Below are positions 44,042 to 52,366 of a stretch of DNA of 64,000 nucleotides, one piece after another (positions within the stretch are counted from its first letter, which is position 1; each line of letters starts with the position of its first letter). The notes beneath the pieces were generated by a model. That model saw only the letters and a list, made by a program, of their open reading frames with translations. It was not told where the DNA came from and ran no database searches. The stretch comes from Hymenobacter algoricola (GTDB taxonomy: Bacteria > Bacteroidota > Bacteroidia > Cytophagales > Hymenobacteraceae), in assembly GCF_039539525.1 (NCBI RefSeq), contig NZ_BAABDH010000036.1, positions 1 through 64,000 of the forward strand. Direction: 5' to 3'. The position numbers and the translations under genes are program-made.

Positions 44042-46087
44042 ATGATTGTTCGGAAACTTTTTCTGTCGGTAGGGTTGATTTTGGGCGGCGCCGGAACGGT
44101 ACGGGCGCAACACGCTATCTGGGCGGCGAAAGTGGTGGCGGTATCTTCGCAGAAGGCCGAGGGGAAAGAAGCTTTTTCGCCCGAAAAGGTGCTGGGGGAG
44201 CCCAACGCCCAGCCGCTGGGGCAGATCAGCAACGACGCCTGGATTCCTAAGAAAGAAGGCGCCAACGAGTCCATCGAAGTGCGGTTCGGCAAGTCGCTCG
44301 TGGCCAAGCAGGTGACGGTGGTCGAAAACTTCAACCCGGGCTCCGTCGTCAAAATTGAGCTGGTAGATACCCGCGGCACGAAGCACCAGGTGTACACCAA
44401 CGACACCCCGGGCCCCATTCCGGAGCCTTTCCGCTCCCTGCAGGCCACGTTTGCGGCCGGCACCTACCGCACCATCGGCGTGGTGGTGACGATGAACACC
44501 AAAGCCGTGAACGGCGTCAACCAGATCGACGCCATCGGTATTGCCGACGTGGCGGAGGTGATGGTGAAAAAGGAGTTTACCAACGTGACGCAGGAAGGCG
44601 GGGTCCGCTTCGACTCGTCGATGGTCAACCTGGGCCCGAACGTCAACTCCAAGTACGTGGATACTCACCCGGTAATTACGCCCGACGGCAAGACGCTGTT
44701 TTTTGCCCGCCAGGAGTCTCCGCAAAACGTGGGCGGCGCCAACGATGGGCAGGACGTGTGGTACAGCACGCTGGCTAATGCCGCTAAAAAAACCTGGACC
44801 TCGGCCAAGAACATCGGCGGCCCCATCAACACGCCCGGCCCCAACGGGCTGGCCTCCGTGTCGTCGGATGGCAACAGCGTGGTGCTGATCAACGTGTACC
44901 GGCCCGATGGCACGCTCGACCCGAAGGGGGCCAGCATCTCGCGGCGGACCAAAACGGGCTGGAGCATGCCCGTCAAGATTGAAATCGAGGACTTCTACAA
45001 CGACGACCCCGAGCACGTAGATTACTTTCTGGGCACGTCCGGGAAGGTGCTGCTGATGGCCGTGGCCCGCAAGGATGGGCAGGGGGACCAGGACATCTAC
45101 GCCAGCTTCCTGCAGCCCGGCAATACCTGGTCGCGCCCCAAAAACCTGGGGGGAGCGGTGAACAGCAAGAAGCCCGAGTTTGCGCCGTTTCTGGCTGCCG
45201 ACGGCAAAACGCTGTACTTCGCCTCGGAAGGCCACGGCGGCTACGGCAACGCCGATATCTTCTACTCCAAGCGGCTGGATGATACCTGGACCAACTGGAC
45301 GGCGCCGCGCAACCTGGGCTCCAGCATCAACTCGCCCGATTTCGACGGCTACTTTACGCTGGCGGCTTCCGGCGAAGACGCCTATCTGGTGTCGTCGCGC
45401 AAGGGCATCAACAACTCCCGCGACATTTTCCGCATCAACCTGACGCCCCAGTTCAAGCCCGAAGTAGTGACGCTGGTGCGGGGGCGGGTGCTGGACGCGG
45501 CCACCCAGAAGCCCGTGGCCGCTACCATCCGCTACGAAAACCTGCTGACGGGGGAGGAAATCGGGGTGGCCGAAACCAGCCCCGTCGATGGCTCCTACAC
45601 CATTGTGCTGCCCTCGGGCGCCCACTACGGCTACCGGGCCGAGTCGCCGAACTACCTGGCGGAAAGCGACAACCTGGATGCCACCGACAAGCAGAAGTAC
45701 AGCGAAATCACTCAGGACTTGTTTCTGGTGCCGTTTGCGGTGGGCTCTACTATCAAGCTGAACAACATCTTCTTCGCCCAGAGCAAATACTATCTGCGCG
45801 AAAACTCCTACCCCGAGCTGTTGCGGCTGGTGCGCGTACTCAAGGACTACCCGAGCGTGGAAATCAAGCTCGAAGGCCACACCGACAACCAGGGCGACCC
45901 AACCCTGAACGTGAAGCTGAGTCTGGACCGCGTGAATGAGGTCAAGAAATACCTCGTTTCAAAAGGCATTACCAGCAACCGTATCACCACCGAAGGCTTC
46001 GGTGGCGCCAAGCCCATTGCCAGCAACGACAAAGAGGACACCCGCCGGCTCAACCGCCGGGTAGAATTCCGGATTACAAAGAAGTAG
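44042..46087 (+). CDS. OmpA-family protein with N-terminal carbohydrate-binding-like domain and PD40 repeats
   Basis: A 681-residue envelope protein. Signal peptide 1-22 (ending VRAQ). Residues 25-175 look like a discoidin/CBM-like beta domain: DAWIPKKEGANESIEVRFGK, VENFNPGSVVKIELVD. Residues about 195-480 carry PD40 (WD40-like) repeats such as PDGKTLFFARQESPQNVGG and AADGKTLYFASEGHGGYGNA. A carboxypeptidase-regulatory-like domain (about 480-560) is followed by the OmpA domain (575-681) with LEGHTDNQGDPTLNVKLSLD, then RLNRRVEFRI for peptidoglycan binding. It probably links outer membrane to cell wall. Confidence 0.85.
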   Translation: MIVRKLFLSVGLILGGAGTVRAQHAIWAAKVVAVSSQKAEGKEAFSPEKVLGEPNAQPLGQISNDAWIPKKEGANESIEVRFGKSLVAKQVTVVENFNPGSVVKIELVDTRGTKHQVYTNDTPGPIPEPFRSLQATFAAGTYRTIGVVVTMNTKAVNGVNQIDAIGIADVAEVMVKKEFTNVTQEGGVRFDSSMVNLGPNVNSKYVDTHPVITPDGKTLFFARQESPQNVGGANDGQDVWYSTLANAAKKTWTSAKNIGGPINTPGPNGLASVSSDGNSVVLINVYRPDGTLDPKGASISRRTKTGWSMPVKIEIEDFYNDDPEHVDYFLGTSGKVLLMAVARKDGQGDQDIYASFLQPGNTWSRPKNLGGAVNSKKPEFAPFLAADGKTLYFASEGHGGYGNADIFYSKRLDDTWTNWTAPRNLGSSINSPDFDGYFTLAASGEDAYLVSSRKGINNSRDIFRINLTPQFKPEVVTLVRGRVLDAATQKPVAATIRYENLLTGEEIGVAETSPVDGSYTIVLPSGAHYGYRAESPNYLAESDNLDATDKQKYSEITQDLFLVPFAVGSTIKLNNIFFAQSKYYLRENSYPELLRLVRVLKDYPSVEIKLEGHTDNQGDPTLNVKLSLDRVNEVKKYLVSKGITSNRITTEGFGGAKPIASNDKEDTRRLNRRVEFRITKK

Positions 46088-46140
46088 CCGGTCATTACGT
46101 GGCGCAAGCCGTCCGCCGCCGGACGACCAACGCCTCTTTC

Positions 46141-46181
46141 AACCAAGAAAGCCCCGCCGTATGGCCGGGGCTTTCTTGGTT
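46141..46181 (+). terminator. strong terminator after the OmpA gene
   Basis: A perfect 16-bp stem, AACCAAGAAAGCCCCG (46141-46156) and its complement (46166-46181), with loop CCGTATGGC. It may work in both directions, serving floA on the minus strand. Confidence 0.75.
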
Positions 46182-46241
46182 AATAGGGCTTTCTTTATTG
46201 CTCCGCCTTGCGCGCAATGCCCGATCCTGCCGAGCCGCGGA

Positions 46242-47246
46242 CTAGCTCAGGCGGCCTTCCTCCCGGCTGGGCTTGGCGCTGCCGCCCTGGCCGCCGGGGT
46301 TGGCAATGGAGTCGCGCATGTCGGTATCGGCCTGCACGTTGCGCATTTTGTAGTAGTCCATCACGCCCAGGTTGCCCGAGCGGAAAGCGTCGGCAATGGC
46401 CTTCGGAATTTCGGCTTCGGCTTCCACCACGCGGGCTTTGGCTTCCTGGGTTTTGGCGCGGTTCTCCTGCTCCACGGCCACGGCCATGGCCCGGCGCTCC
46501 TCGGCTTTGGCCTCGGCTACTTTCAGGTCGGCGTTGGCCTGGTCAATCTGGAGCTTGGCGCCGATGTTGGTCCCGATTTCGATGTCGGCAATGTCGATGC
46601 TCAGAATTTCGAAGGCCGTGCCGGCATCCAGGCCCTTGCTGAGCACGAGCTTGGAAATCCGGTCGGGGTGCTCCAGCACCTCCTTGTGCGACACCGACGA
46701 GCCGATGCTGGTCACGATGCCCTCGCCCACGCGGGCCAGGATGGTTTCCTCGCCGGCGCCGCCCACCAGCTGGGTGATGTTGGCCCGCACCGTCACGCGG
46801 GCAATGACGATGAGCTGAATCCCGTCCTGCGACACGGCCGCCACGTTGGGCGTGTTAATCACCTTCGGATTTACCGATGTGGTGACGGCCTCAAACACGT
46901 TGCGGCCGGCCAGGTCGATGGCGGTAGCCTGCTTGAAGGTGAGCGGAATGTTGGCCTTGTCGGCCGAAATCAGGGCTTTGATAACGCTGGGCACGTTGCC
47001 CCCGGCCAGAAAGTGAGTTTCCAGCTCGTTGCTGGTCACCTGCAGGCCGGCTTTGGTGGCCGTGATGAGGGAATTGACAATGAGCGTCGGCGACACCTTG
47101 CGTACGCGCATGAGCACCAGCTGAAACAAGCTGACCCGCACCCCCGAGAAAATAGCCGTTATCCAGAGGCTGATGGGGAAGAAGTACAGAAATACCAGCA
47201 GGGCCACGCCGGCAATGGCTACCGGGACGATGGGGAAGTTATTCAT
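46242..47246 (-). CDS. floA: flotillin-like protein FloA
   Basis: A 334-residue membrane-anchored SPFH protein that organises functional membrane microdomains. An N-terminal hydrophobic anchor (residues 6-38) is followed by the PHB/SPFH domain (VSLFQLVLMRVRKVSP, NELETHFLAGGNV, TFKQATAIDLAGRNVFEAV, LVGGAGEETILARVGEGI) and a long Ala/Glu-rich coil (KVAEAKAEERRAMAVAVEQE). Length and sequence fit FloA. The upstream nfeD gene in the same direction is the usual partner. Confidence 0.94.
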   Translation of the reverse strand: MNNFPIVPVAIAGVALLVFLYFFPISLWITAIFSGVRVSLFQLVLMRVRKVSPTLIVNSLITATKAGLQVTSNELETHFLAGGNVPSVIKALISADKANIPLTFKQATAIDLAGRNVFEAVTTSVNPKVINTPNVAAVSQDGIQLIVIARVTVRANITQLVGGAGEETILARVGEGIVTSIGSSVSHKEVLEHPDRISKLVLSKGLDAGTAFEILSIDIADIEIGTNIGAKLQIDQANADLKVAEAKAEERRAMAVAVEQENRAKTQEAKARVVEAEAEIPKAIADAFRSGNLGVMDYYKMRNVQADTDMRDSIANPGGQGGSAKPSREEGRLS

Positions 47247-47306
47247 GGAGCGAAGGTGAGTTGGTGCTTAAATCAGGGAAATAATAATGGGTGGAAAGCT
47301 GCCCGG

Positions 47307-47774
47307 CTAGCTCACGGCCTCCACTACAATGCGGTTCTGCTCGATGCGCAGCACCCGCACCTCCGCGCCGGTCGGCACAAACTCCCCGCGGGTTACCACT
47401 TCGCGGCGGTGCTCGGCAAAGAGCACAGTGCCCGAAGGCCGTAGCGCCGACAGGGCGCGGCCAGTAGCGCCGGGCTGCACGTCGGGCAGGCGGGCGTCGC
47501 GCACGTGCCCGTCGTTGACGTCGGTGAGGGCCAGCCGCGCCATGTTCTTGGGCCGTAAGCCAATGTAGATAATCACGCCCGCCAGCACCAGGGCCGTAAT
47601 CAGCGTGACATGGCCGGCCGACGAGCCCAGGTCGCGGTACCCAAACCAGATGCCGGCGGCCAGCAGCGCAAAGCCGGCCAGGCCCACCACCGTGGTGCCA
47701 GGAATGAAGAGTACCTCGGCAATGAGAAACAGCAGGCCGAAAAACAGCAGCAGGGCAATGCTAATCCAGTCCAT
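47307..47774 (-). CDS. nfeD: NfeD family protein
   Basis: A 155-residue inner-membrane protein of the short NfeD type: three to four hydrophobic helices in the first 85 residues (LLLFFGLLFLIAEVLFIPGT, VGLAGFALLAAGIWFGYRD), then an OB-fold domain (GATGRALSALRPSGTVLFAE, RGEFVPTGAEVRVLRIEQN). NfeD is the standard partner of flotillins, and here it precedes floA by 60 bases on the same strand. Confidence 0.92.
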   Translation of the reverse strand: MDWISIALLLFFGLLFLIAEVLFIPGTTVVGLAGFALLAAGIWFGYRDLGSSAGHVTLITALVLAGVIIYIGLRPKNMARLALTDVNDGHVRDARLPDVQPGATGRALSALRPSGTVLFAEHRREVVTRGEFVPTGAEVRVLRIEQNRIVVEAVS

Positions 47775-47925
47775 GAGAGATGTAGGCGAAAAGGGTGAGG
47801 ACGCTCTAAAGATACGCAGAAAGAGGCCGCGCCAAGGCGGCTATTCGCCACCTAAAGCGTATTTTCGCAATACCTCTGCCAGTACCTGTTCGCCCGTTGC
47901 CCCCAAGGTAAAACCGCGGCTGCCC

Positions 47926-48519
47926 ATGACTTCTGCGCCTTCAGCTCCCGACCCCTCTGCTCAGGCCATGCTGGCGGCGCTGCTGCGGCAGGTACCGTTT
48001 CTGACGGTGGCTGATATTGCCGCTTTCCTGCCGCTGTGGCGCAAGCACACCAGCCTGAAACGCGGCGACTTTCTGATTCAGGCGGGGCAGGCCGAGCACC
48101 ACCTGTACTTCGTGGGCGAAGGCACTCTCCGCATCTACTACCCGAGCCGGGCCGAGGAAATCTGCGTGGGCTTTGCCTACGCCAACACGCTGGTGTGCTC
48201 ATTTCCCGCGTTCGTAGCCGGGCAACCGTCGGAATACTGCATTCAGGCCCTGCGCCGAAGTGAGTTGATCGGTATCAGCCGCACCGACTTCTCGGCCATC
48301 ATGGAGGCGTACCCCAATTTCGCCCGGTTCTGGCGACTGGAGCTGGAGCGGGCCGTGATGGGGCGCATCGAGCGGGAAATAGACCTGCTGCTGCCCGAGC
48401 CGGAGCGCCGGCTGGCCCGGCTGTTGGCCCGCAGCCCCCACCTGTTCCAGCTCATTCCCAAAAAGTACATTGCTTCCTACCTGCGCATGACGCCCGAAAC
48501 ACTAAGTCGGCTGCGCTAA
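47926..48519 (+). CDS. Crp/Fnr family transcriptional regulator
   Basis: A 197-residue regulator starting MTSAPSAPDPSAQ. Residues 15-120 form a cyclic-nucleotide-binding-like beta roll (RGDFLIQAGQAEHHLYFVGE, GTLRIYYPSRAEEICVGFAY). The C-terminal end has the recognition helix IPKKYIASYLRMTPETLSRL, ending at LSRLR; compared with relatives the end is short. No cysteine cluster for a FeS sensor is seen. A longer reading frame upstream runs antisense to nfeD and was not used. Confidence 0.85.
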   Translation: MTSAPSAPDPSAQAMLAALLRQVPFLTVADIAAFLPLWRKHTSLKRGDFLIQAGQAEHHLYFVGEGTLRIYYPSRAEEICVGFAYANTLVCSFPAFVAGQPSEYCIQALRRSELIGISRTDFSAIMEAYPNFARFWRLELERAVMGRIEREIDLLLPEPERRLARLLARSPHLFQLIPKKYIASYLRMTPETLSRLR

Positions 48520-48588
48520 ATCTTGCGTTCAATCAAGGTTTGCCAGAGCTAGGATGAGGAGCTTTGCCTGACTCAAAGCCCTGCTACT

Positions 48589-49149
48589 ATGAACGTCACC
48601 ACTTTCCTGGAAACCCTGCACGGCCGGGTGCAGCACCTACACACGACCGTCAGCACCGATTTCGCGCCCCTGGAAGCCGCGCTGCTGAACTTCAAGCCCA
48701 GTCCCGAAAGCTGGAGCATGCTGGAATGTCTGGAGCATTTGAACCGCTACAGCCGCTATTACAACGAGCGGCTGGCCCAAGCACTGGCCCAGCCGGCCTC
48801 AAGGCCTTCTCGGGCAGTCAGCCACAGCTGGCTGGGTAAAAAGTCCATTGCTACGGTGCGGCCCGAAAACCGTAAAAAGCAGCGGACTTTGGCCCGCATG
48901 AACCCCAACCGGAGTCAGTTAGGCAAAGCAGTCGTGGAAGAATTTTTACAGCATCAACGTCAGCTCCTGGCTCTGCTTACGTCGGCAAAAAAAGCTGATC
49001 TGAACCAAAAAGCCATTCCGGTCGAGTTTTTTCGTCTTCTCAAACTTACTATCGGCGACGCGCTGGAGTTCGTGGTAGCCCACCAGGAACGGCACGTGCA
49101 GCAGGCCGCCCGGGTACGGCAGCAACTGCGTCTGGAGCTCAGCGTGTAA
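48589..49149 (+). CDS. DinB family protein
   Basis: A 186-residue four-helix bundle protein of the DinB/YfiT group. Motifs: KPSPESWSMLECLEHLNRYS with the first metal-ligand His, and late EFVVAHQERHVQQAARV with the two C-terminal His residues. Such proteins bind a metal and some transfer thiols (bacillithiol or others); the specific role cannot be read. It ends at a strong terminator. Confidence 0.85.
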   Translation: MNVTTFLETLHGRVQHLHTTVSTDFAPLEAALLNFKPSPESWSMLECLEHLNRYSRYYNERLAQALAQPASRPSRAVSHSWLGKKSIATVRPENRKKQRTLARMNPNRSQLGKAVVEEFLQHQRQLLALLTSAKKADLNQKAIPVEFFRLLKLTIGDALEFVVAHQERHVQQAARVRQQLRLELSV

Positions 49150-49172
49150 ATCCGTAGTTGGTCCGGAGACGC

Positions 49173-49210
49173 AGAAAAAGCCCCGCCAGAGCTCTGGCGG
49201 GGCTTTTTCT
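49173..49210. terminator. perfect palindromic terminator between DinB and proS
   Basis: A 38-base perfect palindrome, with AGAAAAAGCCCCGCCAGAG as the left half and its complement as the right half (CTCT core). The A-rich left and T-rich right flanks make it usable in both directions, for dinB on plus and proS on minus. Confidence 0.78.
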
Positions 49211-49242
49211 GAAATAATAAGCGCGGTCTTTCGGCTGTGAGC

Positions 49243-50718
49243 TTAGTAAGCGCGGGCGAAGTACACGCGCCGGGCGCTGGGCTGGCCGGTGAGCATGTCC
49301 ACGCCTTCCTCATCGGGCTCGGCCAGGGCCAGGCAGCGGATGGTGGCTTTGGTTTCTTCCTTGATGCGCTCCTCGGTTTCGGCGGTGCCGTCCCAGTGGG
49401 CTACCACGAAGCCACCTTCGCCTTCCAGCGCCTGCTTGAACTCCTCGTAGGTATCGACGCGGGTGGTGTGCGACTCGCGGAAGCGCAGGGCCTTGTTGTA
49501 GATGTTGGCCTGAATGTCGTCGAGCAGCGCGGCTACGTGGTCCACGATATCTGCCAGGGGCAGGTTCATCTTTTCCTTGGTGTCGCGGCGGGCCACTTCC
49601 ACCGTGCCGCTTTCCAGGTCGCGCATGCCGACGGCAATGCGCACGGGCACGCCTTTGAGTTCCCATTCGGCAAACTTGAAGCCTGGCCGCTCGGTGTCCC
49701 GGTCGTCGAACTTCACGCTGATGCCGCGGTCCAGCAAGCCCATCTGCATGGGGCGAATGCGCTCCGCCAGCTCTTCCAGCTGTCCGGCCTTGTAAATGGG
49801 CACAATGACCACCTGAATCGGGGCCAGCTTGGGCGGTAGCACCAGTCCTTCGTCGTCAGAATGTGCCATCACGAGGGCTCCCATCAGGCGGGTGCTCACG
49901 CCCCAGCTGGTTCCCCACACGTGCTCGAGCTGGCCTTCCTTGTTGGTAAACTGCACGTCGAAGGCTTTGGCGAAATTCTGCCCCAGGAAGTGCGAGGTGC
50001 CCGCTTGCAGGGCTTTGCCGTCCTGCATCAGGCCTTCGATGCAATACGTATCGAGGGCGCCGGCAAACCGCTCGTTTTCCGTCTTCACGCCTTTTACTAC
50101 GGGTAAGGCCATCCACTCCTCGGCAAACTGGGCGTACACGTCCAGCATCTGCCGGGTTTCGGCCACGGCTTCCTCGGCCGTCGCGTGGGCGGTGTGCCCT
50201 TCCTGCCACAGAAACTCGGCAGTGCGCAGAAACAGGCGGGTGCGCATTTCCCAGCGCATCACGTTGGCCCACTGGTTGATGAGCAGCGGCAGGTCGCGGT
50301 AGCTCTGAATCCAGCCTTTATAGGTACTCCAGATGATGGCTTCCGAAGTGGGGCGGATGATGAGCTCCTCTTCCAGCTTGGCGTTGGGGTCTACGCGGAG
50401 CTTGCCGGGGTTGTCGGGGTCGGTCTGCAGGCGGTAGTGGGTTACTACAGCGCATTCCTTAGCGAAGCCCTCGGCGTTCTTTTCCTCGGCCTCAAACATA
50501 CTTTTGGGCACGAGCAGCGGAAAATACGCGTTCTGGTGACCGGTGCGCTTGAACATGTCGTCGAGCTGGCGCTGCATCTTTTCCCAGATGGCGTAGCCGT
50601 AGGGTTTGATGACCATGCAGCCGCGGACAGCCGAGTTTTCGGCCAGGCCCGCCCGCTTCACCAACTCATTGTACCACAGAGAATAATCTTCACTGCGCTT
50701 GGGCAAACTTTTACTCAT
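49243..50718 (-). CDS. proS: prolyl-tRNA synthetase, short type (ProS3)
   Basis: A 491-residue class II synthetase charging tRNA-Pro. Start MSKSLPKRSEDYSLW; an upstream in-frame Met is ignored because the next 42 residues are not conserved. Motifs: GCMVIKPYGYAIWEKMQRQL, YFPLLVPKSM, motif 2 LIIRPTSEAIIWSTYKGWI with NVMRWEMRTRLFLRTAEF, and GALVMAHSDDEGLVLPP. The length and absence of an editing insertion place it in the archaeal/eukaryote-like ProS3 group. The + strand box TATCTTTG (50727) sits just upstream on the opposite strand. Confidence 0.95.
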   Translation of the reverse strand: MSKSLPKRSEDYSLWYNELVKRAGLAENSAVRGCMVIKPYGYAIWEKMQRQLDDMFKRTGHQNAYFPLLVPKSMFEAEEKNAEGFAKECAVVTHYRLQTDPDNPGKLRVDPNAKLEEELIIRPTSEAIIWSTYKGWIQSYRDLPLLINQWANVMRWEMRTRLFLRTAEFLWQEGHTAHATAEEAVAETRQMLDVYAQFAEEWMALPVVKGVKTENERFAGALDTYCIEGLMQDGKALQAGTSHFLGQNFAKAFDVQFTNKEGQLEHVWGTSWGVSTRLMGALVMAHSDDEGLVLPPKLAPIQVVIVPIYKAGQLEELAERIRPMQMGLLDRGISVKFDDRDTERPGFKFAEWELKGVPVRIAVGMRDLESGTVEVARRDTKEKMNLPLADIVDHVAALLDDIQANIYNKALRFRESHTTRVDTYEEFKQALEGEGGFVVAHWDGTAETEERIKEETKATIRCLALAEPDEEGVDMLTGQPSARRVYFARAY

Positions 50719-50726
50719 AATCGGGG

Positions 50727-50734
50727 TATCTTTG
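50727..50734 (+). promoter_or_regulatory. -7 box candidate for the Gly/Tyr-rich lipoprotein
   Basis: TATCTTTG fits TAnnTTTG exactly, on the plus strand, 8 bases outside the proS start. The next plus-strand ATG is 193 bases downstream, so the leader would be long. Confidence 0.35.
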
Positions 50735-50926
50735 GTAGGGGAAAAGCTCCGAAAGCTGGTACAAGATTTGTCTTGGCTTTGGGCACCGTTTCGCCGCCAA
50801 ATTACGTTAAAAATAAACCGGAGTACCTGGGGTTGGTCAGACAACCATTCGGCCCCGGTTAGCCTCTTCTGGCTAACGGTTCACTCGTTCTCCCTCTTCC
50901 GGCCCTTCCTTTACGCGCCAGCAGCC

Positions 50927-52297
50927 ATGAAAAAGACTTTAACCGCATTCTTACCGGCCCTGGCCCTGCTCGCGCTGGGCAGCTGCGCCGGCACGTCGCA
51001 GCTTACCTCCACGGAGGATGACGGCGTGTACTATTCCTCCAAAGATCGTACTACCCAGAACGCCACGGCTTCGGTGGCCCCATATACGCAGTCAGACGCG
51101 CCGTCCCAGCAGGGTACGGATGCGGGCACTGGTACTGATGAGGCCGTCAACCCGGAGTACCGGAGCGGCCGCTCGGGTAGCTCCTCGGGCTCTCCGGCCA
51201 GCACCGAGTATTACGATGACGACTACGGCTACGCGTCCCGGATCCGGCGCTTCAACCAGCCCGTGTACCGCGGCTTTGGCTACGGCTACTATGATGTCGT
51301 GTATGCTGACCCCTTCTGGTACGGCGGGGGCTATTCTCCGTACAGCAGCTGGGGTCCGGGCTACTATGGCGCCTACTACGACCCCTTTTACAGCCCCTAC
51401 ACCTACGGCGGCACCTATGTCAGCATCAATATCGGCTTTGGCCGGCCTTACTACGATCCGTGGCGCTACGGCTACGGGGGCTACGGGTATCGCGGCTTTG
51501 GCGGGTATGGGGGCTATGGCGGTTACTACGACGGGTACCGCAACGGGGGTTATGGCGGCTACGGCAACAACTACAATAGAACCAAAACCTACAACGGCCC
51601 TCGCCGCGACGGCGCCCGGGAAGCCGTTTCCTCTACAGCTGGTCAGAGCACCACTGGTCGTAGCCGCGGTCGTATGGCCGAAGGCGGCGTTGCCAATCCT
51701 ACCGGAGGTCTTACCAATGGCAGCAACGGCAGCACCAACAATGGCCGTGCAGTTGTTCCGGGCCGGGGTCGGATAGTAGAAAACAACCGCGGCGGCGTTT
51801 CGCAGGAAATGCCCATCCGGCAGCAAATCGGCAACCAGAACAACGGAGTGCTGAATGAGCAGCAGCTCAAAGACCGGGAAGCGAAGCTCGGTCAGGCTTC
51901 GGGTGCCGCCGAGCAGCCGCGGCTGGATACCAATGGCTCGCGGGGCCGCTGGCGGGTGGTTGATAACGGCAGCTCTTCCGGTTCGGCTACCGATGTATCG
52001 CCGGCCACGCCGCAGGATTACACGCAGCCCCGGCGGAGCCGCTACCGCGAAATGCAGCCCGAGCAGTCGGGTAGCAGCGACCAGCAGCCTCAACAGCAGC
52101 GGCGGCCAGCCCGGCAGCGCATTGTCAGCAGTGATGCCGGTCAGTCTGGCCAGACCAGTGAGCAGCCCGTGCGGCAGCAGCGCTCTTCCGCTGAGCCGTC
52201 GCGCACTTACTCGCAGCCCAGCAACTCCGGTGGTAACAACTCGGGAGGTGGCAACTCAGGTGGCGGTGGTGCCCGGGGTCGGGGCCGGATGCAGTAA
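50927..52297 (+). CDS. Gly/Tyr-rich lipoprotein
   Basis: A 456-residue lipoprotein starting MKKTLTAFLPALALLALGSC, lipobox LGSC, Cys at residue 20. Residues about 95-205 are very rich in Tyr and Gly (YGGGYSPYSSWGPGYYGAYY, GYGGYGYRGFGGYGGYGGYY), followed by an Arg/Ser/Gln/Asn-rich tail that ends SGGGNSGGGGARGRGRMQ. Such low-complexity composition suggests a disordered or amyloid-like matrix function; no domain is recognised. A frame extension upstream to 50699 was rejected because it would pass through the proS start region. Confidence 0.72.
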   Translation: MKKTLTAFLPALALLALGSCAGTSQLTSTEDDGVYYSSKDRTTQNATASVAPYTQSDAPSQQGTDAGTGTDEAVNPEYRSGRSGSSSGSPASTEYYDDDYGYASRIRRFNQPVYRGFGYGYYDVVYADPFWYGGGYSPYSSWGPGYYGAYYDPFYSPYTYGGTYVSINIGFGRPYYDPWRYGYGGYGYRGFGGYGGYGGYYDGYRNGGYGGYGNNYNRTKTYNGPRRDGAREAVSSTAGQSTTGRSRGRMAEGGVANPTGGLTNGSNGSTNNGRAVVPGRGRIVENNRGGVSQEMPIRQQIGNQNNGVLNEQQLKDREAKLGQASGAAEQPRLDTNGSRGRWRVVDNGSSSGSATDVSPATPQDYTQPRRSRYREMQPEQSGSSDQQPQQQRRPARQRIVSSDAGQSGQTSEQPVRQQRSSAEPSRTYSQPSNSGGNNSGGGNSGGGGARGRGRMQ

Positions 52298-52366
52298 GCA
52301 GCCCGTATCCTCAAATAAGTAACTGAGTGTGAACAGCCGGCCGGTCCGGCTTTCTTCCCTTTCTTA

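Noticed and set aside
47605..47925. N-terminal extension of the Crp/Fnr regulator
   Set aside because: It runs antisense to nfeD and the regulator fold begins only after MTSAPSAPDPS at 47926.
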